Assembly (NCBI GenBank): GCA_958295815.1
Contig: OY282374.1
Coordinates: 3,748,682 to 3,812,681 of the forward strand
DNA: 64,000 nt
Reading direction: 5' to 3'
Source: Candidatus Poribacteria bacterium
GTDB taxonomy: Bacteria > Poribacteria > WGA-4E > WGA-3G
Shown here: positions 15,924-24,913 of the stretch, piece after piece
How positions within the stretch are numbered: the first letter of the stretch is position 1
Layout of the letters: each line of letters begins with the position of its first letter
Translations under genes and position numbers: made by a program
Notes under the pieces: generated by a model
Database searches by the model: none
Seen by the model: only the letters and a program-made list of their open reading frames with translations
What the model was told of the DNA's origin: nothing

Positions 15924-17747
15924 ATGCTCATCAATTCGGGAACGTCTCGGAGCCTTGTCCTGTCTGGAAATATCCATGATCTCTTCTTCATACACGACGA
16001 AGCGGATACGGATTATATTCCTCTCGTCCCCTTTTTAACCCGTAGTTGGGACATTCCCGGATTCACCCTGATAGTCTACGAACTCAACGGACCTATACGA
16101 TTTGTCAAAGACACTGAACGTGAAAAGGTCAAGCAAGCGTTTAATTTATGGCGAGGGACAACCGAGTCGGATCCGAACATAAACCCGAAGGTAAGCGCAC
16201 TACGTTCTATTGTAACACCTGATGCTGCCGCTGAGCCTGCTGAGGCATCTTTCACGCAGTACATGAACGATGCAATCGGTAGTCCGACCTTGGCTCTTGA
16301 ACTTCTACGTCAGTTCTGCCTGCTTTCCCGAAGCACGAACGCGCAGGGAGAAAAGCTGCTATCAGAAAAGCTGATAATCTTCATTGAAGCGGCAGATATG
16401 TTGTTGCCAGAAGGTGAGATTCGGAGTTTGTCTCTTCCAGATAGACACCGGGTCAGCATCGTTCAAGACTGGATTTCGGACTCCAATTTCATGAACGGTA
16501 ACGATACTGTCATCTTCATCACAGAGTCTGCGAGTCTCGTGAACTCTCGAATTATCAGGTTGCCGCAGGTGCTCACCGTTGAAATTCCATCGCCGGGGAT
16601 GCCGGAACGTCAGCATTTCATTTCATGGTTTAATAACACACCGAAACTGGCGGAGAAACCGCTAAATCTCTGGGGCACACAATCTCAACTCGCGATACTC
16701 ACGGCAGGTTTATCCATACAGGCATTGCGTCAACTTCTCCTTTCGGCGCGCTACTCTGGCGAGAAATTGGACCCCGATGATGTTATCAACAAAGTGTCTG
16801 AATTTATCCAAGGTCAGTTAGGCGAAGATGTCGTAGAGTTTAAAAAGCCTGCACATAGTCTTAAGAATATCGTCGGCAACCAAAAACTGGTAGACTTTCT
16901 CAAGACCCAGTTAATTCCGCGTATCACCTCAACGGGTCCCGATGCAATTTCTGGAATGAGCGTTTGTGGTCCAATCGGCAGCGGAAAGACTTTTATTTTT
17001 GAGGGACTTGCCGGTGAACTTGACATCCCTGTCCTCGTCCTCAAAAATATTCGAAGTATGTGGTTCGGACAGACAGATGTTATCTTTGAACGACTCAGAC
17101 GGTTGCTGATGGCACTTGTGAAGGTGCTCATTTTTGTTGATGAAGCAGATACCCAATTCGGGGACGTAGGAAAGGACGCACATAGCACAGAACGGCGTTT
17201 GACTGGAAAGATACAGGCGATGATGTCGGATCCACAACTCCGTGGCAACATCACATGGCTCCTGATGACCGCTCGTATCTACAACCTCTCACCCGACCTA
17301 AGGCGAGAAGGTAGGGTTGGTGATATGGTCATTCCGGTTCTCGATCCGAATGGAGAAGACCGTGAGGCTTTCCTCCGCTGGACTATCGGCAAAGTTCTTG
17401 GCGATCCACTTTCTGAGGAAGCCCTTAAGCGGCTATTGGAGCTGACCGAGGATTATTCTGCGGCGAGTTTCGCATCACTACGCTCCGATCTGGAAGCTGC
17501 CAGTCTTTTCAAGAAGGAGCCACAGGCTGTACCAGATCGAAACGGTAAACTGACGCTTGATGAAATCATTGCCGTCGCGGAAGATCGGATTCTACCCGAC
17601 ATTGGACCGATTCGACGTTACCAAACCTTGCAAGCCCTCGTCAACTGCACACGAAAATCCCTACTTCCGGGGGACTACTCCCCTGAGATTCGAGAGTCTT
17701 GGGTGAAACAGATTGCGCAGCTCGAAGTCGTGGGTGTTAGAGGTTAA
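15924..17747 (+). CDS. AAA+ ATPase paired with the PspA-like protein
   Basis: A 607-residue ATPase. The first 330 residues form an uncharacterised region beginning MLINSGTSRSLVLSGNIHDLF. The AAA+ module has Walker A GPIGSGKT (349-356), Walker B VLIFVDEAD (401-409), a sensor segment ITWLLMTARIYNLSPDLRR with Arg residues suitable as fingers, and a helical lid ending near residue 560. ATG 15924 lacks an SD, and the frame is open upstream to 15876, encoding PYPF-RAEAG-like residues. An AGAAGGGGG (15861-15869) nine bases before an in-frame ATA (15879) raises the possibility of a longer protein with a non-canonical start. The gene converges on the Gfo/Idh gene with an 11-bp overlap. The substrate, possibly PspA polymers, is an inference from neighbourhood. 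Confidence 0.85.
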   Translation: MLINSGTSRSLVLSGNIHDLFFIHDEADTDYIPLVPFLTRSWDIPGFTLIVYELNGPIRFVKDTEREKVKQAFNLWRGTTESDPNINPKVSALRSIVTPDAAAEPAEASFTQYMNDAIGSPTLALELLRQFCLLSRSTNAQGEKLLSEKLIIFIEAADMLLPEGEIRSLSLPDRHRVSIVQDWISDSNFMNGNDTVIFITESASLVNSRIIRLPQVLTVEIPSPGMPERQHFISWFNNTPKLAEKPLNLWGTQSQLAILTAGLSIQALRQLLLSARYSGEKLDPDDVINKVSEFIQGQLGEDVVEFKKPAHSLKNIVGNQKLVDFLKTQLIPRITSTGPDAISGMSVCGPIGSGKTFIFEGLAGELDIPVLVLKNIRSMWFGQTDVIFERLRRLLMALVKVLIFVDEADTQFGDVGKDAHSTERRLTGKIQAMMSDPQLRGNITWLLMTARIYNLSPDLRREGRVGDMVIPVLDPNGEDREAFLRWTIGKVLGDPLSEEALKRLLELTEDYSAASFASLRSDLEAASLFKKEPQAVPDRNGKLTLDEIIAVAEDRILPDIGPIRRYQTLQALVNCTRKSLLPGDYSPEIRESWVKQIAQLEVVGVRG

Positions 17748-18882
17748 TCACCTCTCCAGTCGCTGCCGAACGGTATCCGGCACAGATAATTTCGACGGAA
17801 TGCGCTGCGAATTCGGCGTTCATCTCACTTTCCACACCATTTTCAACACAATCCACAAACGCGCCGAATTCTCGTTGTCCATCGTCCCCACCACCGACAT
17901 CTATCCATTGCTGTTTAGACTGCATCCCAATCCCTGCTTGTGTGCTACTCCACATCCCCATCGGATCCAATGGGTGGGGTGACGGAGGTTCAAACGCCGG
18001 TTCCGCAGCGAAAACTTCCAATCGGTTCGCTGAAGCATCAAAGGTCAAAGCACCCTCAGTGCCAATGAGATGTACTTTCCGAACACCACCTTGTGCGTGA
18101 CTCTGCCAACCGTAGCGTCCACCTACAATCGTTGCGGTAACCCCACCTTCTAAGGTCAGGATTAAGGCACCGAAATCCTCAAGACCGCAGTTGCGATGTT
18201 CCTGAAAGAAATAGTTCGCCGTTCCACCGAACACACGCTGCGCCCGTTTCTGCGTCAACCAATTCACCATAGACACTGCATAAACACCAACATCAAACAT
18301 CTCAGGTTTCGCCTCAACGAAACTGTAGCGTTCCAGTGTGGGTTTTTGGATTCTTTTTTCTCCGACGGGTGCGGTGCCGGGATGTCCCTTTGAGAAGAGG
18401 ACATCGCAATGAACCGCCTGAAGTTCTCCGATGTGTCCACTGGTTAGTGTTTGCTGGACGGTGCGCGCCCAAGTACTATGAATGTTGCTAAACATTTGGG
18501 TTCGCACACCACTTTTCGCAACAGCGGTGACAATCTTGTTCGTCCCTTCGGGGTTGAGTGCCATCGGCTTATCAAGATAGACATGCTTTCCGGCTTCCGC
18601 ACATTTTGCCCCGATGCGTCCGCGGCGTTCCACATCCGTGCAGAGACTGACGATATGTACATCCTCGCGTGCCAATGCCGCATCAAGATCAGGGATGAAC
18701 GGCAGATTTAATTCCGATGCGAGGGAACGTGCCAATGCGAGCCGTTCTGGTGGTGCGTCCGGTTCATCTGCAAATGCGACCAGTCGACAGCGTTCGTCTT
18801 GTGCGAAATTCGAGGCGTAATTTTCTTGATGTGTGCGATGTCCACCGAGTAAAAGGACACCATATTCTCCGTTCTGCTGCAT
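17737..18882 (-). CDS. Gfo/Idh/MocA family oxidoreductase
   Basis: A 381-residue NAD(P)-dependent sugar-type dehydrogenase. The N-terminal Rossmann segment is slightly unusual (YGVLLLGGHRTHQENY instead of G-x-G-x-x-G). The family motif E/D-K-P appears as HVYLDKPMA (about residue 100), followed by the C-terminal substrate/dimer sheet with LILTLEGGVTATIVGGRYGW and HLIGTEGALTF. The start ATG 18882 lies two bases after the stop of the upstream 147-residue gene, whose end carries the SD GGAGGG, so the two are translationally coupled. The substrate is not known; many poribacterial and planctomycete genomes carry dozens of such enzymes for sugar and inositol derivatives. Confidence 0.85.
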   Translation of the reverse strand: MQQNGEYGVLLLGGHRTHQENYASNFAQDERCRLVAFADEPDAPPERLALARSLASELNLPFIPDLDAALAREDVHIVSLCTDVERRGRIGAKCAEAGKHVYLDKPMALNPEGTNKIVTAVAKSGVRTQMFSNIHSTWARTVQQTLTSGHIGELQAVHCDVLFSKGHPGTAPVGEKRIQKPTLERYSFVEAKPEMFDVGVYAVSMVNWLTQKRAQRVFGGTANYFFQEHRNCGLEDFGALILTLEGGVTATIVGGRYGWQSHAQGGVRKVHLIGTEGALTFDASANRLEVFAAEPAFEPPSPHPLDPMGMWSSTQAGIGMQSKQQWIDVGGGDDGQREFGAFVDCVENGVESEMNAEFAAHSVEIICAGYRSAATGEVINL

Positions 18883-18884
18883 GT

Positions 18885-19328
18885 TTAGCCCTCCAAGGTT
18901 ATAGGTTGACCGCTTTCAAGTGACTGTGCGATAGCCTCTGTAAGTGCACCTGAACCGTCCAATTCCGGCGGAACCGCATTTGGATAATGTCTGCCTATTG
19001 GTGTTTCGTGGTAGATAACCCCTTTATTACCGACCAACATAATGTCAATCGCTGTTTGCATATCAGCCCGATTGACGCTTAACAATGCCATCTGTCCCCC
19101 CACATAGTGAACCATTACTGTAACTTGCGTTGCCCCCGCGCCGCCTTGTGCATAAACACTCGCGGGTGGTGAGGGTATCCACTCATTCGCGAGTGCAGCC
19201 ACTTCTGCTATTGGTGGCAGCAGATTTTCAGCTTCATCAGTGATGTGAAGCACACACCTAAGAAACACCGGACTCCCAATCCGATCTTTCTCAAGTACAG
19301 ACTGAACAGATTTTTTAAGCAGTTCCAT
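18885..19328 (-). CDS. Small protein resembling a free-standing Gfo/Idh C-terminal domain
   Basis: A 147-residue protein with no Rossmann motif. ATG 19328 follows GAGGAG and is preferred over the longer frame to 19391. Its second half (ATQVTVMVHYVGGQMALLSV, then DIMLVGNKGVIYHETPIG) looks like the beta-sheet of the C-terminal domain of Gfo/Idh enzymes, where a hydrophobic strand pair is followed by a G-T/N-K-G-x-x-x-Y/F turn. The next gene, read two bases later, is a complete Gfo/Idh enzyme with its own C-terminal domain. This may therefore be a partner subunit or a domain left after partial duplication. Function is unknown. Confidence 0.65.
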   Translation of the reverse strand: MELLKKSVQSVLEKDRIGSPVFLRCVLHITDEAENLLPPIAEVAALANEWIPSPPASVYAQGGAGATQVTVMVHYVGGQMALLSVNRADMQTAIDIMLVGNKGVIYHETPIGRHYPNAVPPELDGSGALTEAIAQSLESGQPITLEG

Positions 19329-19402
19329 TTTTTCTCCTCTTTTTCCTGTGAAAACGACTTTCCGATCGTGACATCCCGACTCACAAAACACACCAAAAAA
19401 TG

Positions 19403-19431
19403 TTGACGCATCTACGACATTATGCTATATT
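19403..19431 (+). promoter_or_regulatory. Candidate sigma70 promoter of the rhodanese gene
   Basis: TTGACG (19403-19408), a 17-bp spacer and TATATT (19426-19431) lie 83 bp before the rhodanese start. Confidence 0.6.
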
Positions 19432-19514
19432 TTACAAAGACTCGTTTTGGCTTACAACCACGCCAAAATTCTCTCAAATCTAATCAGCAGTTCTCAACCT
19501 TTTGGAGGAAAATT

Positions 19515-19880
19515 ATGCCACTGAAAACCCTTGCAGAACTCGTTGCGGAAGCTAAAGCAAACGTTGGACACATCTCAGCTGACGAACTCACGGAGACAGA
19601 ACAATCCGTTGTTATTTTAGATGTTCGTGACGAACCAGATTACGACGAAGAACACCTGCCAAACGCCGTTTCACTCCCACGCGGATACCTTGAACTTGAT
19701 ATTGACGAGATCGTATCTGACCCAGATACACATATTGTTACGTACTGCGGCGGCGGTACCCGGGCAACACTCTCTGCACACACCTTAAAAAACATGGGCT
19801 ATGAAAACGTCTCAGTGCTAACCGGCGGCTTTCGCGGTTGGAAAACCGAAGGACTACCAACTGAATCGTCCGATGAATAA
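19515..19880 (+). CDS. Rhodanese-domain protein
   Basis: A single rhodanese domain of 121 residues. It has VVILDVRDEPDYDEEHLPNA (family motif at 32-51), the active-site loop beginning at Cys78 (CGGGTRA) and the C-terminal LTGGFRGWKTEGLP. ATG 19515 follows GGAGG; an upstream in-frame ATG at 19422 would add residues unlike the family and lies just after the -10 box. It probably transfers sulfane sulfur or acts as a thiol carrier in the cytoplasm. It is monocistronic with its own promoter. Confidence 0.88.
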   Translation: MPLKTLAELVAEAKANVGHISADELTETEQSVVILDVRDEPDYDEEHLPNAVSLPRGYLELDIDEIVSDPDTHIVTYCGGGTRATLSAHTLKNMGYENVSVLTGGFRGWKTEGLPTESSDE

Positions 19881-20023
19881 GTGTTCCTATGTCGTAAATT
19901 AGCACAGATAACAGACCTTGTCAACAAGTTGGATTTTGGAGATCTGTTCTCAGATGCGGTCGGTAGTAGGTTGTCTGAATAGCGAAGCACGACAATCATA
20001 GAACACATACTAACGGAGACAAC

Positions 20024-21052
20024 ATGCGCAATAAATATATCTTCTTAGCACTTATATTTCTTATGCTTTTCGTCGACGGTAGCGACGGGCAAAAGAAGCA
20101 ACTTAACGTCTTTACGTGGGCAGGTTACGTCAGTGATGACATCCGTGAAGGATTTGAAAAGGAATACGGGGTAAGTGTCCTTGTTGATACGTACGCCAGT
20201 AACGAGGATCTCCTCGCGAAGTTGTTAGCAGGTGCGACAGGGTATGACATCATCATGCCGTCCGACTATATGGTATCAATTTTGATTAAGCAGAACCTAT
20301 TAGCGGAATTGAATCGCGACAATATACCTAACTTCCAGAATATTAGCCCACTGTTCCTCGGCAAATACTTCGATGCAGAAAACCAATACTCTGTTCCATA
20401 CACGTTCGGTACTGCCGGTATTGCTTATGATTCAGCTGTCGTTTCGCCTGCTCCTGAGGGTTGGGAGGTACTTTGGGATCCGCAATATAAGAATCAATTC
20501 AGCATGCTGGACGATCAACGTGAAACAATCGGTGCTGCGCTTAAATTGCTCGGATATAGCCTCAACACAACGGATCCAAACGAGATCAAAGCGGCGAAAG
20601 AGAAGCTCATAGCACAAAAACCGCTCGTCAAACAGTACAAGAGCGAAGCGGAAGAACTCCTCATCGCGGGCGATGTTGTTATGGCACACTGCTGGAGTGG
20701 GGACGCATTCCGAGCGACTGAAACCCGTTCTACGATTCGGTACATCATCCCGAAAGAAGGCTCAAGTCAGTTTATCGACGCAGTTTGCATTCCAAAATCC
20801 GCACCGCATAAGGCACTCGGTGAGCAGTTCATCAACTACCTCCTTCGTCCTGAGGTGAATGCAAAGATTACCGCTTTTACGAAATATGGGACATGCGTGC
20901 CTACGGCGAAAGAATACCTACCAGAGCATCTACGGGAACATAAATTCATCTATCCAACGAAAGAGGTACTGGAATCTCTCGAATGGCTGAGGGATCAAGG
21001 CGATTTTACGCGGCATTACAATCGCGCCTGGGAAGAAATTAAGGCAAAATAA
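20024..21052 (+). CDS. Extracellular polyamine-type substrate-binding protein (PotD/PotF-like)
   Basis: A 342-residue protein with a signal peptide (MRNKYIFLALIFLMLFVDG). The mature part opens with LNVFTWAGYVSDDIREGFEK, the hallmark of spermidine/putrescine-binding proteins (N-x-[FY]-x-W-x-x-Y), followed by YDIIMPSDYMV, PYTFGTAGIAYDS, VVMAHCWSGDAF and a C-terminal YNRAWEEIKA. It would capture a polyamine or related cation in the periplasm for an ABC importer. No ABC ATPase or permease of the Pot type is adjacent, so its transporter must be elsewhere. SD CGGAG precedes the ATG. The ligand is not certain. Confidence 0.85.
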   Translation: MRNKYIFLALIFLMLFVDGSDGQKKQLNVFTWAGYVSDDIREGFEKEYGVSVLVDTYASNEDLLAKLLAGATGYDIIMPSDYMVSILIKQNLLAELNRDNIPNFQNISPLFLGKYFDAENQYSVPYTFGTAGIAYDSAVVSPAPEGWEVLWDPQYKNQFSMLDDQRETIGAALKLLGYSLNTTDPNEIKAAKEKLIAQKPLVKQYKSEAEELLIAGDVVMAHCWSGDAFRATETRSTIRYIIPKEGSSQFIDAVCIPKSAPHKALGEQFINYLLRPEVNAKITAFTKYGTCVPTAKEYLPEHLREHKFIYPTKEVLESLEWLRDQGDFTRHYNRAWEEIKAK

Positions 21053-21122
21053 ATATTTCCGATATTCTTGCCTCGTATTTTTTTTAAGAAGGGTGAACCA
21101 ATTTACAACTACGGAGGAAAAA

Positions 21123-22520
21123 TTGAGCAGACCTAACATCCTATTTATCATGTCCGACGACCATGCCTCACATGCTATCAGTAGCTATGGCAGTCGGATT
21201 AACCAAACTCCAAACCTTGATCGCATCGCAGATGGCGGTATGATTCTCCAAAACTGTTTTTGTGTGAACTCCATCTGTACGCCGAGTCGTGCGAACATTT
21301 TGACGGGGAAGCACAGCCATCTCAACGGGGTTAAGACGTTGTCGGATCCTCTCGATGGCAGGATACCGAACGTTGCGAAAATGCTGCGAGCGGACGGCTA
21401 CCAGACAGCGATGATCGGCAAATGGCATCTGGGACATGGCGGCAATGCGGATCCAACGGGTTTTGACTACTGGAACGTATTACCCGGACAGGGACTTTAC
21501 CACGATCCGGTGATGCTTGAACCGGACGGTGAAAAAACTCATAAAGGCTACACCACGGACATCATCACTGATTTTTCATTGGACTGGCTGCAGAATCGGG
21601 ACAAGGAGCAACCTTTCTTCTTGATGTGTCACCACAAAGCACCACATCGTCCGTGGGATTCCGATGAGAAGCACGCACACATGTATGAGGACGAGGATGT
21701 CCCGATGCCGGACAACTTTTTCGACGATTATGCGAATCGTTCAAATGCCGCAAGAGATGCGAAGATGCGCGTCTTCGGTCACATGACCGAAAGAGACCTG
21801 AAAATTGACACACTCGGTCCACCGCCCGAAGGACTGTCGGAGAAGGAGTTGGCAAACTGGCAATATCAACGTTACATCAAGGAGTATCTACGCTGTGTCG
21901 CCTCAATTGACGACAATGTCGGACGGATGCTCAACTACCTTGATGAAGAGGGTATTGCTGATGACACGATGATCATTTACACCTCCGACCAAGGCTTCTT
22001 CTTAGGCGACCACGGTTGGTACGACAAGCGGTTCATGTATGAAGAATCCTTACGGATGCCTTTCCTCGTGCGCTACCCGCGTGAGATCCAACCCGGTAGT
22101 TCATGCGATGCAATGGCGTTGAACATAGATTTTGCAGAGACCTGGCTTGACTACGCGGGACTCTCTATCCCAGACGATATGCAAGGCACAAGCTTACGTC
22201 CTATCTTTAACGGTGAAACACCGGACGATTGGCAAACCTCGATGTACTACCGTTACTGGATGCACCTTACACATCACCATGTCCCCGCACACTACGGGAT
22301 ACGGACGCACCGCTACAAACTCATTTACTACTACGGCGAGGCACTTGGGACAACCGGATCTATTGACGAACCGAAAGAACCTGAATGGGAACTCTTTGAT
22401 CTGGAGAAGGACCCGAATGAGATGTGCAGCGTCTACGACGATCCGGCATACGCAGATATTGTCACCGAATTGACCGCAGAACTCTATCGTCTCAAAGCAG
22501 AGGCAGGCGATGACGAGTAA
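21123..22520 (+). CDS. Sulfatase (formylglycine-dependent, type I)
   Basis: A 465-residue arylsulfatase-family hydrolase. TTG 21123 is chosen as start because GGAGGA lies just upstream and the protein then begins SRPNILFIMSDDHASHAIS, the standard metal-binding N-terminus. The modification motif is CTPSR with Cys52 as the formylglycine precursor. Downstream are GKWHLGHGG, HHKAPHRPW and YTSDQGFFLGDHGWYDKR, which carry the remaining catalytic and metal ligands. No signal peptide is visible, so it may be cytoplasmic. It leads an apparent three-gene operon with mannonate dehydratase and a PQQ propeller, suggesting desulfation of uronic-acid-containing glycans. No sulfatase-maturase gene is in the window. 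Confidence 0.92.
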   Translation: MSRPNILFIMSDDHASHAISSYGSRINQTPNLDRIADGGMILQNCFCVNSICTPSRANILTGKHSHLNGVKTLSDPLDGRIPNVAKMLRADGYQTAMIGKWHLGHGGNADPTGFDYWNVLPGQGLYHDPVMLEPDGEKTHKGYTTDIITDFSLDWLQNRDKEQPFFLMCHHKAPHRPWDSDEKHAHMYEDEDVPMPDNFFDDYANRSNAARDAKMRVFGHMTERDLKIDTLGPPPEGLSEKELANWQYQRYIKEYLRCVASIDDNVGRMLNYLDEEGIADDTMIIYTSDQGFFLGDHGWYDKRFMYEESLRMPFLVRYPREIQPGSSCDAMALNIDFAETWLDYAGLSIPDDMQGTSLRPIFNGETPDDWQTSMYYRYWMHLTHHHVPAHYGIRTHRYKLIYYYGEALGTTGSIDEPKEPEWELFDLEKDPNEMCSVYDDPAYADIVTELTAELYRLKAEAGDDE

Positions 22521-22559
22521 TTCCAATACTGCCTATCACCAATACAATGGAGGCAAAAA

Positions 22560-23579
22560 ATGGCAACTCAGACCCCACTGAGCAATATTGAACCCGGCAT
22601 GAAAGTTACGGCACAGATGTCGCCAGAACCGAGTGAAGCAGATTTGCAGTTCGCTAAGCAGATGGATGTCGAATACGTTGTCCTCTGGACGAACGGCGAG
22701 AATGCAAACTACGACTATTTCATAAGCCGTCGCGAGATATTCGAGAACGCTGGATTGAAGATCTATGGGTTTGGAAACAGCGATGTCCATAACCAGGACG
22801 GGATCGTGCTTAATTTAGAGAACCGAGATGCGAAGGTTGAACAGTACAAACAATATATTCGCGATCTCGGTAGAGCAGGGATTCCGTATACGACCTACGC
22901 ACACATGGGTAATGGTATCTGGAGCACCGAACGTGAGACCACCCGTGGCGGCGCGAGTGCGAGGGGATTTAACCTCGAAGCTGCCCAAGAGGGACACTGG
23001 GGCGGGAAACTATACCCAATGCCGCTTTCACACGGACGCGAATTCAGTGAAGAGGAACTCTGGGACAACTATACGTACTTCATTAAGCAGGCGGCACCTG
23101 TTGCTGAGGAAGCAGGTGTGATGATTGGTATCCATCCTGACGATCCGCCTGCAGTGCACCTTGCCGGTATTCCGAGATGTATTTTCAGTAGTTTTGAGGG
23201 CTATAAACGCGCACTTGAAATCGCTGATAGCCCGAACGTCGGTATGTGTTTCTGCGTCGGCTGCTGGTTAGAAGGCGGAGAACTCATGGGCAAAGATGTC
23301 ATTGAGTCGATTCGCTATTTCGGTGAACGGAACAAAATCTTTAAAGTCCACTTCCGCAATGTAGATCAACCGCTTCCGCATTTCGTTGAGACCTTCGTTG
23401 ATAACGGCTATCAGGATATGTACCAAGTGGCGAAAGCACTCCGTGAAGTTGACTTCAACGGTGTACTAATTCCAGATCACATACCGAGCATGGCGGGTGA
23501 TCACCGCGTCGGAACTGCATATACGATTGCCTACATGAATGCACTCGTAAAGCGGGCTAATGAGGAAGTCGCCGCGTGA
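22560..23579 (+). CDS. uxuA: Mannonate dehydratase family protein
   Basis: A 339-residue TIM-barrel enzyme of the UxuA family, which dehydrates D-mannonate to 2-keto-3-deoxygluconate in uronate catabolism. Recognisable metal and substrate blocks are MIGIHPDDPP, the GIPRCIFSSFEGY segment, FKVHFRNV and LIPDHIPSMAGD. The E. coli enzyme is longer, so a related substrate is possible. SD GGAGG lies seven bases upstream of ATG. It follows the sulfatase by 39 bp and overlaps the PQQ-propeller gene by four bases, so the three are very probably co-transcribed. Confidence 0.82.
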   Translation: MATQTPLSNIEPGMKVTAQMSPEPSEADLQFAKQMDVEYVVLWTNGENANYDYFISRREIFENAGLKIYGFGNSDVHNQDGIVLNLENRDAKVEQYKQYIRDLGRAGIPYTTYAHMGNGIWSTERETTRGGASARGFNLEAAQEGHWGGKLYPMPLSHGREFSEEELWDNYTYFIKQAAPVAEEAGVMIGIHPDDPPAVHLAGIPRCIFSSFEGYKRALEIADSPNVGMCFCVGCWLEGGELMGKDVIESIRYFGERNKIFKVHFRNVDQPLPHFVETFVDNGYQDMYQVAKALREVDFNGVLIPDHIPSMAGDHRVGTAYTIAYMNALVKRANEEVAA

Positions 23580-24913
23580 AGACATTTGCGCGTGTCGTTC
23601 TCCTCATACTGAGTTTCCCCTTGATAGTGTCAGCAGACACGGACAATCTGGGTTGGCCCGATTTCCTCGGTCCAATGCGCAATGGGAAGTCGCAAGAGAA
23701 GATAGACATCGCTCCCTGGGGAAAAAAGGGACCACCGGTTGTCTGGCACAAAAAGATTGGGACCAGTTACGGAGCACCCACTGTCGCTAACGGCCGATTG
23801 TTTATCTTTGCGCGGCACGGTAATAAGGCGCGCCTCACCTGTTTAGAAAGTACGACTGCGGCTGAACTGTGGCGTTTTGAATATCCGACAGACTACGAGG
23901 ATATGTACGGCTACAATAACGGACCTCGATGCTGTCCGGTTATTGATGAAGACCGCGTCTATATCTTTGGGACAGAGGGAATGCTACATTGCGTCAGTGT
24001 GTCAGACGGGAAAGAACTGTGGAAAGTCGATACAACTGCGCAGTTTCACGTCGTCCAAAACTTCTTTGGTATCGCTTCTGCCCCTGCTGTTGAAGGTGAG
24101 TTACTGATTGTCCAGACTGGAGGTTCGCCGCCCGGAAGCCCCAAGGATATTTGGGGCGCGAACGGTAGACCGGAACCCAACGGCAGTGGTATTGTCGCTT
24201 TTAATAAGTACACCGGTGAGGTCGTCTATCAAATTGCAGACGAACTCGCGAGTTACGCAAGTCCCATTTTTACCACAATTAACGGTAGACGATGGGGCTT
24301 CGCCTTCCTACGCGGAGGACTTGTCGGTTTTGAACCGAAAACGGGTGAAATTGACTTCCACTATCCGTGGCGGCACCCCAAAATTGAATCCGTCAACGCT
24401 TCGACCCCCGTTGTCGCTGATGATCTCGTTTTCATCAGCGAATCATACGGGATTGGCAGCTCTGTCGTTCAGGTGCGTCCTGGCGGCTACAAAGTTGTTT
24501 GGAAAGATCGGGCGATGCGGCGGAACAAGGCGATGGAGTTACACTGGAACACTGCAATCCATCACGAAGGCTATCTCTACGCTTGTAGCGGTAGGCATTC
24601 AAGTGGTGCGGAACTTCGTTGTGTTGAACTCAAGACGGGCAAAGTTTCGTGGTCGCAACGCGTCGATGAGCGCGCCTCGTTGCTTTGGGTGAACGACTAC
24701 TTTATCTATCTCGGCGAATACGGACGGCTAATGCTTCTCAAATGCACCCCAGACAAATTAGAGGTGATTTCTGAAGCCATCCCCACAGATGAAAATGGGA
24801 ACCAGTTGCTTAAGCACCCTGTTTGGGCGGCACCTGTGCTCGCCGATGGATACCTCTATACCCGCGGCAAAGATCGCCTTGTCTGCTTTAACCTGCGTTC
24901 AGGGGCAAAGTGA
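23576..24913 (+). CDS. Secreted PQQ-like (BamB-type) beta-propeller protein
   Basis: A 445-residue exported protein. Signal peptide MKTFARVVLLILSFPLIVSA is followed by NLGWPDFLGPMRNGKS, a segment typical of planctomycete-type outer-membrane propellers. Repeats with pattern G-x-x-Y/L-x-C-x-x-x-x-x-G-x-x-x-W (LTCLESTTAAELWRFEY, LHCVSVSDGKELWKVDT, LRCVELKTGKVSWSQR) form a PQQ-type propeller. Translation starts at GTG 23576, overlapping the uxuA stop (GTGA), so it is coupled. No catalytic quinoprotein residues can be assigned; a binding or scaffold role outside the cytoplasm is likely. It converges on the next gene with no gap. Confidence 0.85.
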   Translation: MKTFARVVLLILSFPLIVSADTDNLGWPDFLGPMRNGKSQEKIDIAPWGKKGPPVVWHKKIGTSYGAPTVANGRLFIFARHGNKARLTCLESTTAAELWRFEYPTDYEDMYGYNNGPRCCPVIDEDRVYIFGTEGMLHCVSVSDGKELWKVDTTAQFHVVQNFFGIASAPAVEGELLIVQTGGSPPGSPKDIWGANGRPEPNGSGIVAFNKYTGEVVYQIADELASYASPIFTTINGRRWGFAFLRGGLVGFEPKTGEIDFHYPWRHPKIESVNASTPVVADDLVFISESYGIGSSVVQVRPGGYKVVWKDRAMRRNKAMELHWNTAIHHEGYLYACSGRHSSGAELRCVELKTGKVSWSQRVDERASLLWVNDYFIYLGEYGRLMLLKCTPDKLEVISEAIPTDENGNQLLKHPVWAAPVLADGYLYTRGKDRLVCFNLRSGAK

